Assembly: GCA_026993705.1 (NCBI GenBank)
Contig: JALWSJ010000416.1
Coordinates: forward strand, 1 to 10,981
Direction of reading: 5' to 3'
Length of the DNA stretch: 10,981 bases
From: Flavobacteriales bacterium
GTDB lineage: Bacteria > Bacteroidota > Bacteroidia > Flavobacteriales_D > Parvicellaceae
The notes under the pieces are model-generated. The model ran no database searches, was not told the DNA's origin, and saw only the letters and a program-made list of their open reading frames with translations. The first letter of the stretch is position 1. The number at the start of each line of letters is the position of its first letter. Position numbers and translations under genes: made by a program. This document shows positions 1-6,015 of the stretch, in pieces.

Positions 1-135
1 TTTGTTGTCGGACTGTATGTCTAACATAGCATTGGCGTTTGGATTTTGCCCTGTGTTGTTGATGGCAATACCTCCATTTTGAGCCATTGCTCCCAATGAG
101 GTAAATAGACTGAGGGTGATGAGTGTTTTTTTCAT
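1..135 (-). CDS. Secreted tail-fibre-like protein, N-terminal fragment (cut by window edge)
   Basis: Reading the minus strand from the ATG at 135 gives 45 codons that run off the left edge. The product begins MKKTLITLSLFTSLGAMAQ, a typical Sec signal peptide with cleavage likely after AMAQ. It continues with GIAINNTGQNPNANAMLDIQ, matching the mature start of the neighbouring protein encoded at 730-2262 (INNTG.., ILDI..). In Bacteroidota this 'INNTG-P-A-A-LDI' start is common in large secreted fibre-like or tail-fibre-like proteins, often followed by 'KGVLIPR'. Only the signal peptide and the first mature residues are visible, so nothing can be said about the C-terminal domain. The gene is a paralogue lying downstream of 730-2262 on the same strand, and the two share their leader almost base for base. 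The function is inferred from the paralogue only. Confidence 0.8.
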   Translation of the reverse strand, partial: MKKTLITLSLFTSLGAMAQNGGIAINNTGQNPNANAMLDIQSDNK

Positions 136-172
136 AATACAATATATTGAAATACAACGCAATATAATAATA
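81..172 (-). repeat. Duplicated leader plus signal-peptide segment, copy 1
   Basis: This stretch matches 2208-2299 with 6 mismatches in 92 bases and no gaps. It covers the 5' untranslated leader (136-172, one mismatch, at 154) and the signal-peptide codons of the left-edge gene. Outside it, the upstream DNA diverges at once and the coding sequence diverges within tens of codons. The unit therefore looks like the conserved 5' end of a paralogous gene family, either kept by selection or homogenised by gene conversion. Confidence 0.85.
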
Positions 173-520
173 ATAATAAAATTATTATGTTTTTTATTTT
201 GCTATTGTAGGTAATAGACGAAAATAGTGGTTAAAGGTTGTTTTGTAAATGAGTTTATTTTTACCTTAAATCCGTAAGTGAAGTTCTATTACAAAGCAGA
301 CTGGTAATACTCGTAATTTGTGTCATTCAAAATTAATCAACAATTCTTTCATTAAAAAACTTCTTTGCTCCCCAAATCTATTGGTGTTTTGGTTCTTTAT
401 AATGAAACCCCATGAATAATTCGGATTTAAGGTGAAATCAAAATGATAATTTTTATGTTGTTCGAGTTTTTCTTTTTCTTATACTAATTATACAGACGTT
501 GTGTTTAAATTTTACATACT
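173..520. other. Gene-free intergenic DNA
   Basis: No reading frame with coding character is seen on either strand. The stretch is AT-rich and should hold the promoter of the left-edge gene, but no clean TAnnTTTG box was found upstream of 172. The only structures noted are the inverted repeat pair at 263-274/422-433 and the short motif TGAATAATTCGGA at 413-425, which occurs again at 3122-3134. Confidence 0.6.
263..433. repeat. 12-bp perfect inverted repeat pair bounding a 171-bp segment
   Basis: ACCTTAAATCCG at 263-274 is exactly the reverse complement of CGGATTTAAGGT at 422-433. With one G-T wobble step the pairing extends outward by three more A-T pairs (259-261 with 435-437). The 147 bp between the arms do not encode a recognisable protein. 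The ends could be the termini of a decayed miniature element, or the two sides of a long-range RNA stem. No clear target-site duplication flanks the arms, so the element interpretation is weak. Confidence 0.4.
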
Positions 521-685
521 GAACTTGTTTAAAGTTAACTTACTAAACTACGCGTAAAGCATTATATTTTCTGGACTTCAGCTAATTTTTATTCCATAGC
601 TAATGGCTATGCAATAAAAATGGAGCTTTGCCAGAAAATATAAGCCTTCACGCTCGCTATTAGTCTGTCAACTTTAAACAAGTTC
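521..685. repeat. 165-bp quasi-palindromic element (MITE/REP-like)
   Basis: The two halves are reverse complements along their whole length, with a few mismatches and one or two single-base indels. The outer 16 bp pair perfectly (521-536 with 670-685, GAACTTGTTTAAAGTT). A second perfect 13-bp block pairs 562-574 (TTATATTTTCTGG) with 631-643. A third pairs the AT-rich stem on either side of the tip, and the tip hairpin is CATAGC (595-600) with GCTATG (606-611). The centre of symmetry is base 603. One mismatch next to the tip is C594 against C612. The element lies 44 bp past the stop codon of the gene at 730-2262, between two same-strand genes, and encodes nothing. It is probably a non-autonomous mobile or REP-like repeat; it could also act as a processed or terminating RNA hairpin. 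Confidence 0.75.
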
Positions 686-729
686 ACTGTTTAAACTGTT
701 TAAAAAAAATATTTATAGAGTTATTTATC

Positions 730-2262
730 TTATCTTAATCTCGTTATAAGAACTCTAGGATTCCAAACCTTATTGTTGGCATTTCTGTTAACAAAAATAG
801 AGGTGCCTGAATTGTTTTTTAAGGAAACTAAACTACCAGCATTCAATGTGCAGATTGCTGTTACACTTCCACTTGTCCAATTTGAGTTATTTCCTCCCGG
901 TGTCTGATGATGCCTTCTTTGCATAATGCCATCTACTTCTAAATCCCAATAAAGATAGGATGATTGACCTGTTTCTACGGTTGCAGTAATCATGTAGATA
1001 CCAGGTTGAGCAACAAGAATATTACCACCTGAAAAAGAATAGATAGATTCAGGATCTAATAGCTCAGTATCAAAAATAAGAGTTGAGCCAGCTATCCAGT
1101 TAAATCCACCACTTCCAGAAACCATAAAATCTCCAACTTGGCTAGTTATAGTATTTTGCCAACTTCCTTTTCCCGTAGCATCGGAGGTAAGAACTTTGCC
1201 GGTGGCTTGTGTACCGTCCACTATTTTTATGGATCCTTGTATTTCTAGTTTTTCCGTTGGGGTTACAGTATTTATTCCAATATTCCCATCATTTCTTGCA
1301 AAAAGAATAGCATTATCATATGTGTTATCAGTCATGTAGTTTCCGTTCCCCGAGGCGATTAATAAACCGTCATTTCCGTCATTATCTCTAATTCCTAAAA
1401 CTAAATTTCCATTAGTTCCTCCTTGAATTAAACCACCAAAATGGCTACCCAAAGTTGGTAATAGTGTTGCCAAATCAGTCATTCCTGAATCAAATCCATT
1501 TATAGAGATACTTTTGTTAGGAGAATTACCATTTGAAATAACTAAACGATTTTGTGGGTTGATAATTCCTATTCCTACATTTCCTATTTCATTAACTCTC
1601 ATTCTTTCTATACCTATTGTATTTATGCTATTTGAAGTATGAAATGTAATATTACTACCAACAGTTGTTCCTTTTAATAAAATTCTCGAATTGCCTCTTG
1701 TTGCATCTAGAAAAGTACCAGTTCTAGGGTTTCTGTTTACATCAAGAGATATTTGGTCGTATGTAGCATCTGAATACCCTAATAAAAAGCCTCCGCTCCC
1801 CGAAGAAGCTGTAAGTTTAATCAAGCTATAATTTGATATACTTTCTTGAATATTTAAAAGTTCTTCTGTTGTAGTAGTCCCAATCCCAACCTTTCCTTGC
1901 GTAAAAATATCGTCATTAATATTAGAAGGAGCAGAAGTTGTACCTACTTTGAACCAATCTGCATCGGGATTAGAACCTGTATCCATCAACTTTGTCCATT
2001 GCGTACCGTTCCAATAATAATATCCTTTGCCAGTAGTCGTGTTGGTATTGAATACTAATAAAGAAGTAGCCGGTGCAGTTACCGGTGCTTGTGTTGATAA
2101 ATCTGCTATGTCAACTCTTGGAATTAAAACACCTTTATCGGTTGAGGTAATATCTAATATAGATGAGGCATCAGGTGTTGCACCTGTATTATTAATCCCA
2201 ACGCTTTGAGCTATTGCTCCTAAAGAGGTAAATATACTTAGGGTGATGAGTGTTTTTTTCAT
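730..2262 (-). CDS. Secreted tail-fibre-like protein with C-terminal C1q-like domain
   Basis: The product is 510 residues from the ATG at 2262. An in-frame ATG nine codons upstream (2289) is rejected because the signal peptide MKKTLITLSIFTSLGAIAQ begins at 2262 and the same start is conserved in the left-edge paralogue. After likely cleavage at about residue 19 comes the 'INNTG..P.ASSILDITSTDKGVLIPR' start common in Bacteroidota surface proteins, with YYYWNGTQWTKL at 81-92. The middle (about 120-375) is rich in Gly, Asn, Thr and Ser and has recurring short 'GNVGIGI/GNIGINT..P..KLEI' units, as in phage tail-fibre-like and trimeric fibrous proteins. Residues about 376-510 resemble a C1q/TNF-type jelly roll: QPGIYMITATVE, DLEVDGI, LNAGSLVSLKN and a terminal RVLITRLR. 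No type IX sorting domain is seen at the C terminus. A trimeric surface or secreted fibre is inferred; its ligand is unknown. Confidence 0.85.
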   Translation of the reverse strand: MKKTLITLSIFTSLGAIAQSVGINNTGATPDASSILDITSTDKGVLIPRVDIADLSTQAPVTAPATSLLVFNTNTTTGKGYYYWNGTQWTKLMDTGSNPDADWFKVGTTSAPSNINDDIFTQGKVGIGTTTTEELLNIQESISNYSLIKLTASSGSGGFLLGYSDATYDQISLDVNRNPRTGTFLDATRGNSRILLKGTTVGSNITFHTSNSINTIGIERMRVNEIGNVGIGIINPQNRLVISNGNSPNKSISINGFDSGMTDLATLLPTLGSHFGGLIQGGTNGNLVLGIRDNDGNDGLLIASGNGNYMTDNTYDNAILFARNDGNIGINTVTPTEKLEIQGSIKIVDGTQATGKVLTSDATGKGSWQNTITSQVGDFMVSGSGGFNWIAGSTLIFDTELLDPESIYSFSGGNILVAQPGIYMITATVETGQSSYLYWDLEVDGIMQRRHHQTPGGNNSNWTSGSVTAICTLNAGSLVSLKNNSGTSIFVNRNANNKVWNPRVLITRLR

Positions 2263-2299
2263 AATACAATATATTGAAATGCAACGCAATATAATAATA
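2208..2299 (-). repeat. Duplicated leader plus signal-peptide segment, copy 2
   Basis: This is the partner of 81-172 (86 of 92 bases identical). It spans the signal-peptide codons of the gene at 730-2262 and 37 bases of its 5' leader (2263-2299). The leader is better conserved between the copies (one difference in 37) than the coding part (5 in 55). This suggests a functional role for the untranslated segment in translation or RNA stability. No exact TAnnTTTG box is present upstream. Confidence 0.85.
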
Positions 2300-2460
2300 G
2301 CAAAATAAAACGGTAGTAAAAAAAATAATGAAAGAATTGTAATATAATTTTTTTTGAATAAATTCCGAGAATTTTTTATAATTGCAGTTAGTTTGGTTTT
2401 GGAATAGGGAATTGGTGAATAATTAGTTTTATTATAAAAAAGTTGTTTTATCCTTAATGT

Positions 2461-2784
2461 TTACTCAACAAATGTTTCTTTAATTACTAACTTCACTTCT
2501 TTTATTTCTGGCTTGGTCATTCTTCCTAGTATTTTAATTATTCTTTTTTTATCAATTGTTCTAATTTGGTCAATTACTATCCTTCCTATTTTCCCATTGT
2601 GTTTAATTTCAATTCTCGTTGGGTAGTTTTTTGAACTTGTGGCCATGGGAGCAATGATGATGGTTCTCAAATGTTTATTCATTTCGTTTGGAGAAATGAT
2701 GATACAAGGTCTTGTTTTATTTATTTCGCTACCGATTGTTGGGTTGAGGTTAACTAAAACGATGTCGTATTGTTTTAATTCCAT
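2461..2784 (-). CDS. mazF: MazF-type endoribonuclease toxin
   Basis: The 107-residue product fits the MazF/PemK/Kid family in length and motifs. The N-terminal strand motif is YDIVLVNLNPTIGSEINKTRP, and R25 lies in 'KTRPCIII', corresponding to the catalytic arginine of MazF. T49 lies in 'APMATS', at the place of the catalytic threonine, and 'IDQIRTID' at 71-78 matches the conserved late motif. Family members cleave single-stranded mRNA at short sequences and act in the cytoplasm. The ATG at 2784 lies inside the last codons of the antitoxin gene (10-nt overlap), which implies translational coupling. The cut specificity cannot be read from the sequence. The gene appears intact. Confidence 0.92.
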   Translation of the reverse strand: MELKQYDIVLVNLNPTIGSEINKTRPCIIISPNEMNKHLRTIIIAPMATSSKNYPTRIEIKHNGKIGRIVIDQIRTIDKKRIIKILGRMTKPEIKEVKLVIKETFVE

Positions 2785-3020
2785 TCGTCAAGTGTTTCGT
2801 CTCCAAAAACGTCATTGAATAATAGTTTGTCGTCTCCGTTTTTATTCATTTCTTTAAATGCTTCTTCCCAACCTTTTCGTGGTGTTGACAATGGAAGAAT
2901 GATTATTTTACCTTTTTCAAGAATTAAATCTACTTTATCTTTAATATTGTATTTTTCTAAAATAGTTTTACTAAAGCGTATTCCTTTAGAATTTCCTATT
3001 TGTATAACTGAAACTTCCAT
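2775..3020 (-). CDS. mazE: MazE-type (AbrB-fold) antitoxin
   Basis: The 81-residue product has a swapped-hairpin AbrB/MazE DNA-binding region at about residues 3-45. 'VIQIGNSKGIRFSKTILEKYNI' is the classic 'GNSxGIRxxKxxL' MazE signature, followed by DLILEKGKIIILPL. The C-terminal tail is acidic and probably unstructured (DKLLFNDVFGDETLDEWN), the part that wraps around and blocks the toxin in this family. The gene comes first in the operon and overlaps the toxin start. A perfect 16-bp palindrome over the promoter, 10 bp upstream of the ATG, is a good candidate for its own binding site, as expected for autoregulation. A second ATG at 3025-3023 is out of frame, so the start at 3020 is kept. Confidence 0.92.
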   Translation of the reverse strand: MEVSVIQIGNSKGIRFSKTILEKYNIKDKVDLILEKGKIIILPLSTPRKGWEEAFKEMNKNGDDKLLFNDVFGDETLDEWN

Positions 3021-3030
3021 AACATGTTTT

Positions 3031-3046
3031 TTTGTGTATACACAAA
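3031..3046. promoter_or_regulatory. Probable MazE/MazEF operator (perfect 16-bp palindrome)
   Basis: TTTGTGTATACACAAA is a perfect 8+8 palindrome with no spacer. It overlaps four bases of the -7 box (3043-3050) and covers the expected transcription start of the mazEF operon. This placement suits autorepression by the antitoxin or the toxin-antitoxin complex. The binding assignment is inferred from position and symmetry. Confidence 0.75.
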
Positions 3047-3074
3047 GTTATTACAAAAGTTTCGCTTTTCCAAA
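3043..3074 (-). promoter_or_regulatory. Bacteroidota-type promoter of mazEF
   Basis: On the minus strand there is a perfect -7 box TAACTTTG (3050-3043, consensus TAnnTTTG). A -33 box TTTG lies 20 bp upstream (3074-3071), within the spacing usual for Bacteroidota primary promoters. The start of transcription would fall inside the palindrome at about 3036, giving a leader of roughly 16 bases before the mazE ATG. Confidence 0.8.
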
Positions 3075-3136
3075 TTAGTGCTAAAGTAATAATATCAATG
3101 TGTTTTGGAGTAGAAAATTCGTGAATAATTCGGAGT

Positions 3137-5224
3137 TCAATAACTCCCATTCCTTTTTCTTAAGAACCACTCGGTAGAAAGTAGAGCTAGTACTAGGAAG
3201 AAAATCCACTTCCAACGGATGATGTCTTCTACTGTTTTTTTTTCGTAGATTATTGGGACTATATTTTTTTGGTTTTGTATTTCCTTTTGTAGGGTTTCTA
3301 ACTCATTTGGGTAGAAAAGTTTACCTTGGGTGTTTTTTGCTATTCTATTGAGCCAATTGTGCTTGGCTACTAAGTCTAAATATTCAACTTTTAGTGCTAA
3401 AACGGAAAAACTTCCTTTTTTAACAAACTCTTTTCCATCAAAGTTTACTTTCGCGGTATAGGTATAATCGCCAACAGGAAATATTCCTGCGTTTAGTTTG
3501 TAAGAGTTTCCGACTCTGTTCATTATTTTTGGTGGGTAGTCTTCTCTTTTTTCGTTGGTGATGGTAATGCTGACATCAGGGGTGTTGATGGCTTCATAAG
3601 CATCGTTATACAATTCTGCTTCGATGATTAAAGGTTCATTTTCCAATATTTTTTTAGTATTGAAAACTTTGAATTGACTTTTGTCTTTGCGGGCGACTAA
3701 ATATTGAGTTGTTTTTTGTATCAGTTCTTCTATTTGTTGATGGTTGTTGTTTTTGATGTAATCAAATAATTTCCATCGCCAAATTCCTTCTCCTAATAGA
3801 AGTCCGTTTTTTAGTCCTTCTTTTTCGCTAAAAAGTAATAAAGGGTATTTGGTGTTTACTCCATTCACTTTTTGGAAGAACAATACATTCTTTTCTTGTG
3901 CTGTTTTATAATCTCGTGCAAAAGGAACAAACACAGGAGGTAGGTCATTTAGTAAATTCTTTAAAGGTTCGGAAAGAGTGAACTTAGAAAATTCATCATT
4001 GAAACGAGTCGTTACAGGGATGAAGTCATTAGAGGCTTTGACTTGAAAACGAAGTTTTAAGGCGTTTATCTTATTGAAATCAGCGTGTTCATTTACCGCT
4101 ATAAAAAAGGGTGTTTTAGACTGTTGAATTTTTTCGATGATTTTATCTCCTTGGCGAGAATGATTTGGGATACCGAAAAGAACAACTAAACTGTATTTTT
4201 TAATCTCAGTTTTTAAGTCTTTGAGTAGGGTGCTTTCAACTGTATAGTTTTTGTTTTTAGCCAAGGCTTCTTTCCATACTGCAACATCGGGGTGGGGAGC
4301 ATCGGCTAACAATAAAATATTTTGTTTGTTTTCTATTACGGTGATGTAGAAATCTTTGGTATTATTGATGGTGGTGGCTTCTCCAGTAAATTCTGTAACT
4401 TTTACCGTGTATTTTTGACTGCCACCTTGGTCGGCAGGTAAAACAAAAGAAATATTTTCTACTGCTTTTTCGTTTTGGAAAGTGGTGCTTTTTTCTTGAA
4501 TTTTCTTTCCATTTCTAAAAATAGCAACTTTTGCGTTTTTACCTTTTAAGTACGTTGCTTTTACAACTACTTCAATAGGGAAATCGTTTCCTTTAAAGGC
4601 GGTTTTGTTATGAAATACGGAATGTACGACAATATCTTTGGGGACTAAGGTGTCGCCCATTGCGATGGTATAAAAAATGGTGTTTTTTAGTTGTTTAGCA
4701 GCGTATTCAGGTGAAAGTCCTTTGTTGGAAATGCCGTCAGTGGCTAAAATAATACCTCCAAGATTTCTGCCGTAATAGGTGTTTTTTATGGTTTGAAATA
4801 CGGAAGATATATCGGTTTGTTTTTGGTTAAAGGCTTGTGGCAGTCCTTCTTTTATTTCGCTACCAAAAGAAATGGTTTTGACTTCGTATTGTTCGGCAAG
4901 TTCTTGCTCTAACTTTTGAAGATTTTGTAGATAAGTTGTTTTGTAAAACGTTGAATCTTTTGTGAGTACAATACTTTGCGAGGCATCTTGTGCGATGACT
5001 AATATTGGTTTTTCGATGATTTGTTCTGTTGTTTTTACAACGGGTTCTAGCAACAAAAAAGAGAGAATAAAAACACTTAAAAACCGTAAAAAAGCAAGAC
5101 TATAGAGCAGTGCTTTTGCTTGTTCTCCAAAAGATTTTTCTTTTCGATACAAGAAATAAGAATATCCTGTTGCTATAAGTAAACAGAAGAGTATGTACCA
5201 ATATGGATAATTAAATTCTATCAA
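3137..5224 (-). CDS. Membrane-anchored von Willebrand A domain protein
   Basis: The 695-residue product starts with two hydrophobic helices (about 7-26 and 37-60) separated by a basic loop (RKEK), and ends with a third (about 670-688) followed by RKRNGSY. By the positive-inside rule the roughly 600 residues between helices 2 and 3 should lie in the periplasm. A VWA-like fold follows helix 2, with a MIDAS motif at D80-A-S82-Q-S84 and 'ATDGIS' at 161-166 for metal binding. Beta-rich segments follow (about 195-300), and then an alpha/beta stretch (QNILLLADAP at 301-310, LVVLFGIP at 346-353). Similar proteins are common in Bacteroidota and usually annotated only as VWA-domain or hypothetical, so the exact role is unknown. 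The start is a TTG; the next in-frame Met is residue 189, beyond both helices and the MIDAS, so TTG is preferred. That TTG overlaps the stop of the upstream pseudogene by four bases. Confidence 0.85.
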   Translation of the reverse strand: MIEFNYPYWYILFCLLIATGYSYFLYRKEKSFGEQAKALLYSLAFLRFLSVFILSFLLLEPVVKTTEQIIEKPILVIAQDASQSIVLTKDSTFYKTTYLQNLQKLEQELAEQYEVKTISFGSEIKEGLPQAFNQKQTDISSVFQTIKNTYYGRNLGGIILATDGISNKGLSPEYAAKQLKNTIFYTIAMGDTLVPKDIVVHSVFHNKTAFKGNDFPIEVVVKATYLKGKNAKVAIFRNGKKIQEKSTTFQNEKAVENISFVLPADQGGSQKYTVKVTEFTGEATTINNTKDFYITVIENKQNILLLADAPHPDVAVWKEALAKNKNYTVESTLLKDLKTEIKKYSLVVLFGIPNHSRQGDKIIEKIQQSKTPFFIAVNEHADFNKINALKLRFQVKASNDFIPVTTRFNDEFSKFTLSEPLKNLLNDLPPVFVPFARDYKTAQEKNVLFFQKVNGVNTKYPLLLFSEKEGLKNGLLLGEGIWRWKLFDYIKNNNHQQIEELIQKTTQYLVARKDKSQFKVFNTKKILENEPLIIEAELYNDAYEAINTPDVSITITNEKREDYPPKIMNRVGNSYKLNAGIFPVGDYTYTAKVNFDGKEFVKKGSFSVLALKVEYLDLVAKHNWLNRIAKNTQGKLFYPNELETLQKEIQNQKNIVPIIYEKKTVEDIIRWKWIFFLVLALLSTEWFLRKRNGSY

Positions 5225-5798
5225 TTTTTATTTGTTTTTATGTTTCTGTTTTTTTCAATTAATTCATTTTCAATATCTTCAATTGACGGAAGTTTTGTTC
5301 TTAAATCATTAGGAATTGATTCTGTTAATCGATATTCACAAATTCCTAATGGTTTATTTAGATCTCTTAGTGCATATTCAGCCTCAATTTTGTCTTTCTT
5401 TTTGCATAGTAAAATTCCTATTGAAGGATTATCAGTTTCTTTTTTCAATAGATTAATCTATTTTGTCCCCAAGGAATTTGTGCCACGACTTGTGGCTACA
5501 TTTCAAATTTTTGAGAATAAAGTAAATACCATTGTTTCATTGCGTAGATATTTCTTCTTGAGAAACCTTTTATTTCAGGAAATTCGTGTTTCAGATCGAT
5601 TGCCATTTTCTCAATTATCTTACTTCCCCAACCTGATTTATTTTGTTTTGCTACAATTTCTTTTCCTATTTCCCAATAAAGATGAAGAAGTTCAGAATTA
5701 GCCGAAAGAGCAATCTTAGTTCTTGTTGAATGGGTCTTGGCTTTTATTTGGTCTATCCAAGTGTAGTATTCTGATATGTCTATCTTTTTCTTATTCAC
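5221..5798 (-). pseudogene. Decayed DUF1016/YhcG-family PDDEXK nuclease, internal deletion
   Basis: Two pieces of one gene lie in order. The first (5496-5798, GTG start) encodes 100 residues of the DUF1016 N-terminal domain, with 'LLHLYWEIGKEIV' and 'GFSRRNIYAMKQWY'. After 'SQKFEM' a TAG stop interrupts it. In-frame translation past the stop still reads PQVVAQIPWGQNRLI, the next conserved stretch of the family. The second piece, in another frame and ending at 5221, reads KKETDNPSIGILLCKKKDK and continues to 'LPSIEDIENEL', the C-terminal end of the family. The roughly 190 residues expected between them, including the PDDEXK catalytic core, are missing, so no active nuclease can be made. Full-length members are about 330-370 residues. 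The gene starts 12 bp from a repeat array and ends inside the start of the VWA gene, suggesting past insertion between fabG and the VWA gene. Confidence 0.85.
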
Positions 5799-5810
5799 TG
5801 CTTAATAAAA

Positions 5811-5855
5811 AACTAAAATTCACTTTCTTAGCACTCATTCCACCTGCGTTAGGGA
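5811..5855. repeat. 45-bp direct repeat, copy 1
   Basis: This segment, from AACTAAAATT to GCGTTAGGGA, is identical to 5971-6015, with starts 160 bp apart. It ends exactly at the beginning of the hairpin at 5845-5870. It looks like an extra copy of the right end of the quasi-palindrome at 5860-6015, left by tandem insertion or recombination. Confidence 0.9.
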
Positions 5856-5870
5856 CGTATCCCTAACGCA
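5845..5870. repeat. 11-bp hairpin made by head-to-head repeat ends
   Basis: TGCGTTAGGGA (5845-5855) pairs perfectly with TCCCTAACGCA (5860-5870) around a CGTA loop. It forms where copy 1 of the direct repeat meets the inverted left arm of the 156-bp palindrome. The same TGCGTTAGGGA occurs a third time at 6005-6015, at the start of the Flavo-1-like RNA. Confidence 0.8.
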
Positions 5871-6015
5871 AGTATAATGAGCACTATAAAGTGCTTTTAT
5901 TTCCTTTATATTTCTTCAAAAATTATTTCCATAGCTCGGCTATGCAAAGAATTTTTTCATCATCTAAAGAAACTAAAATTCACTTTCTTAGCACTCATTC
6001 CACCTGCGTTAGGGA
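5860..6015. repeat. 156-bp quasi-palindromic element (MITE/REP-like), second type
   Basis: The left arm 5860-5935 and right arm 5939-6015 are reverse complements with scattered mismatches and small indels. The outer 11 bp pair perfectly (TCCCTAACGCA with TGCGTTAGGGA). The tip is CATAGC (5930-5935), loop TCG, GCTATG (5939-5944). Next to the tip C5929 faces C5945, the same mismatch as in the element at 521-685. The arms differ in sequence from that element, but the tip and its flanks are the same (TTCCATAGCT then GGCTATGCAA), in the same orientation. It lies between the nuclease pseudogene and the Flavo-1-like RNA, downstream of fabG. No protein is encoded. Confidence 0.8.
5971..6015. repeat. 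45-bp direct repeat, copy 2
   Basis: Identical to 5811-5855. It forms the outer right arm of the 156-bp quasi-palindrome, and its last 11 bases are also the first bases of the Flavo-1-like element, so the two elements overlap here. Confidence 0.9.

Noticed and set aside
690..704. TTTAAAC-T-GTTTAAA palindrome downstream of the fibre-like gene
   Set aside because: It is short, AT-rich and has almost no loop space; it may be a remnant of the neighbouring repeat end, but nothing supports a function.
2263..2289. Start codon of the fibre-like gene nine codons upstream, at 2289
   Set aside because: The added residues would precede a perfect signal peptide, and the paralogue at the left edge conserves the start at MKKT.
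3132..3147. GGAGTT/AACTCC hairpin at the end of the VWA gene as a terminator
   Set aside because: The six-pair stem overlaps the stop codon and lacks a following T-run; chance cannot be excluded.
5240..5701. Plus-strand open frame of 153 codons
   Set aside because: It is antisense to the DUF1016 pseudogene, whose minus-strand pieces match a known family; the plus product looks like no protein family.
5811..6015. CRISPR-like array
   Set aside because: There are only two direct copies, and the DNA between them is an inverted copy rather than a unique spacer; no cas genes are present.
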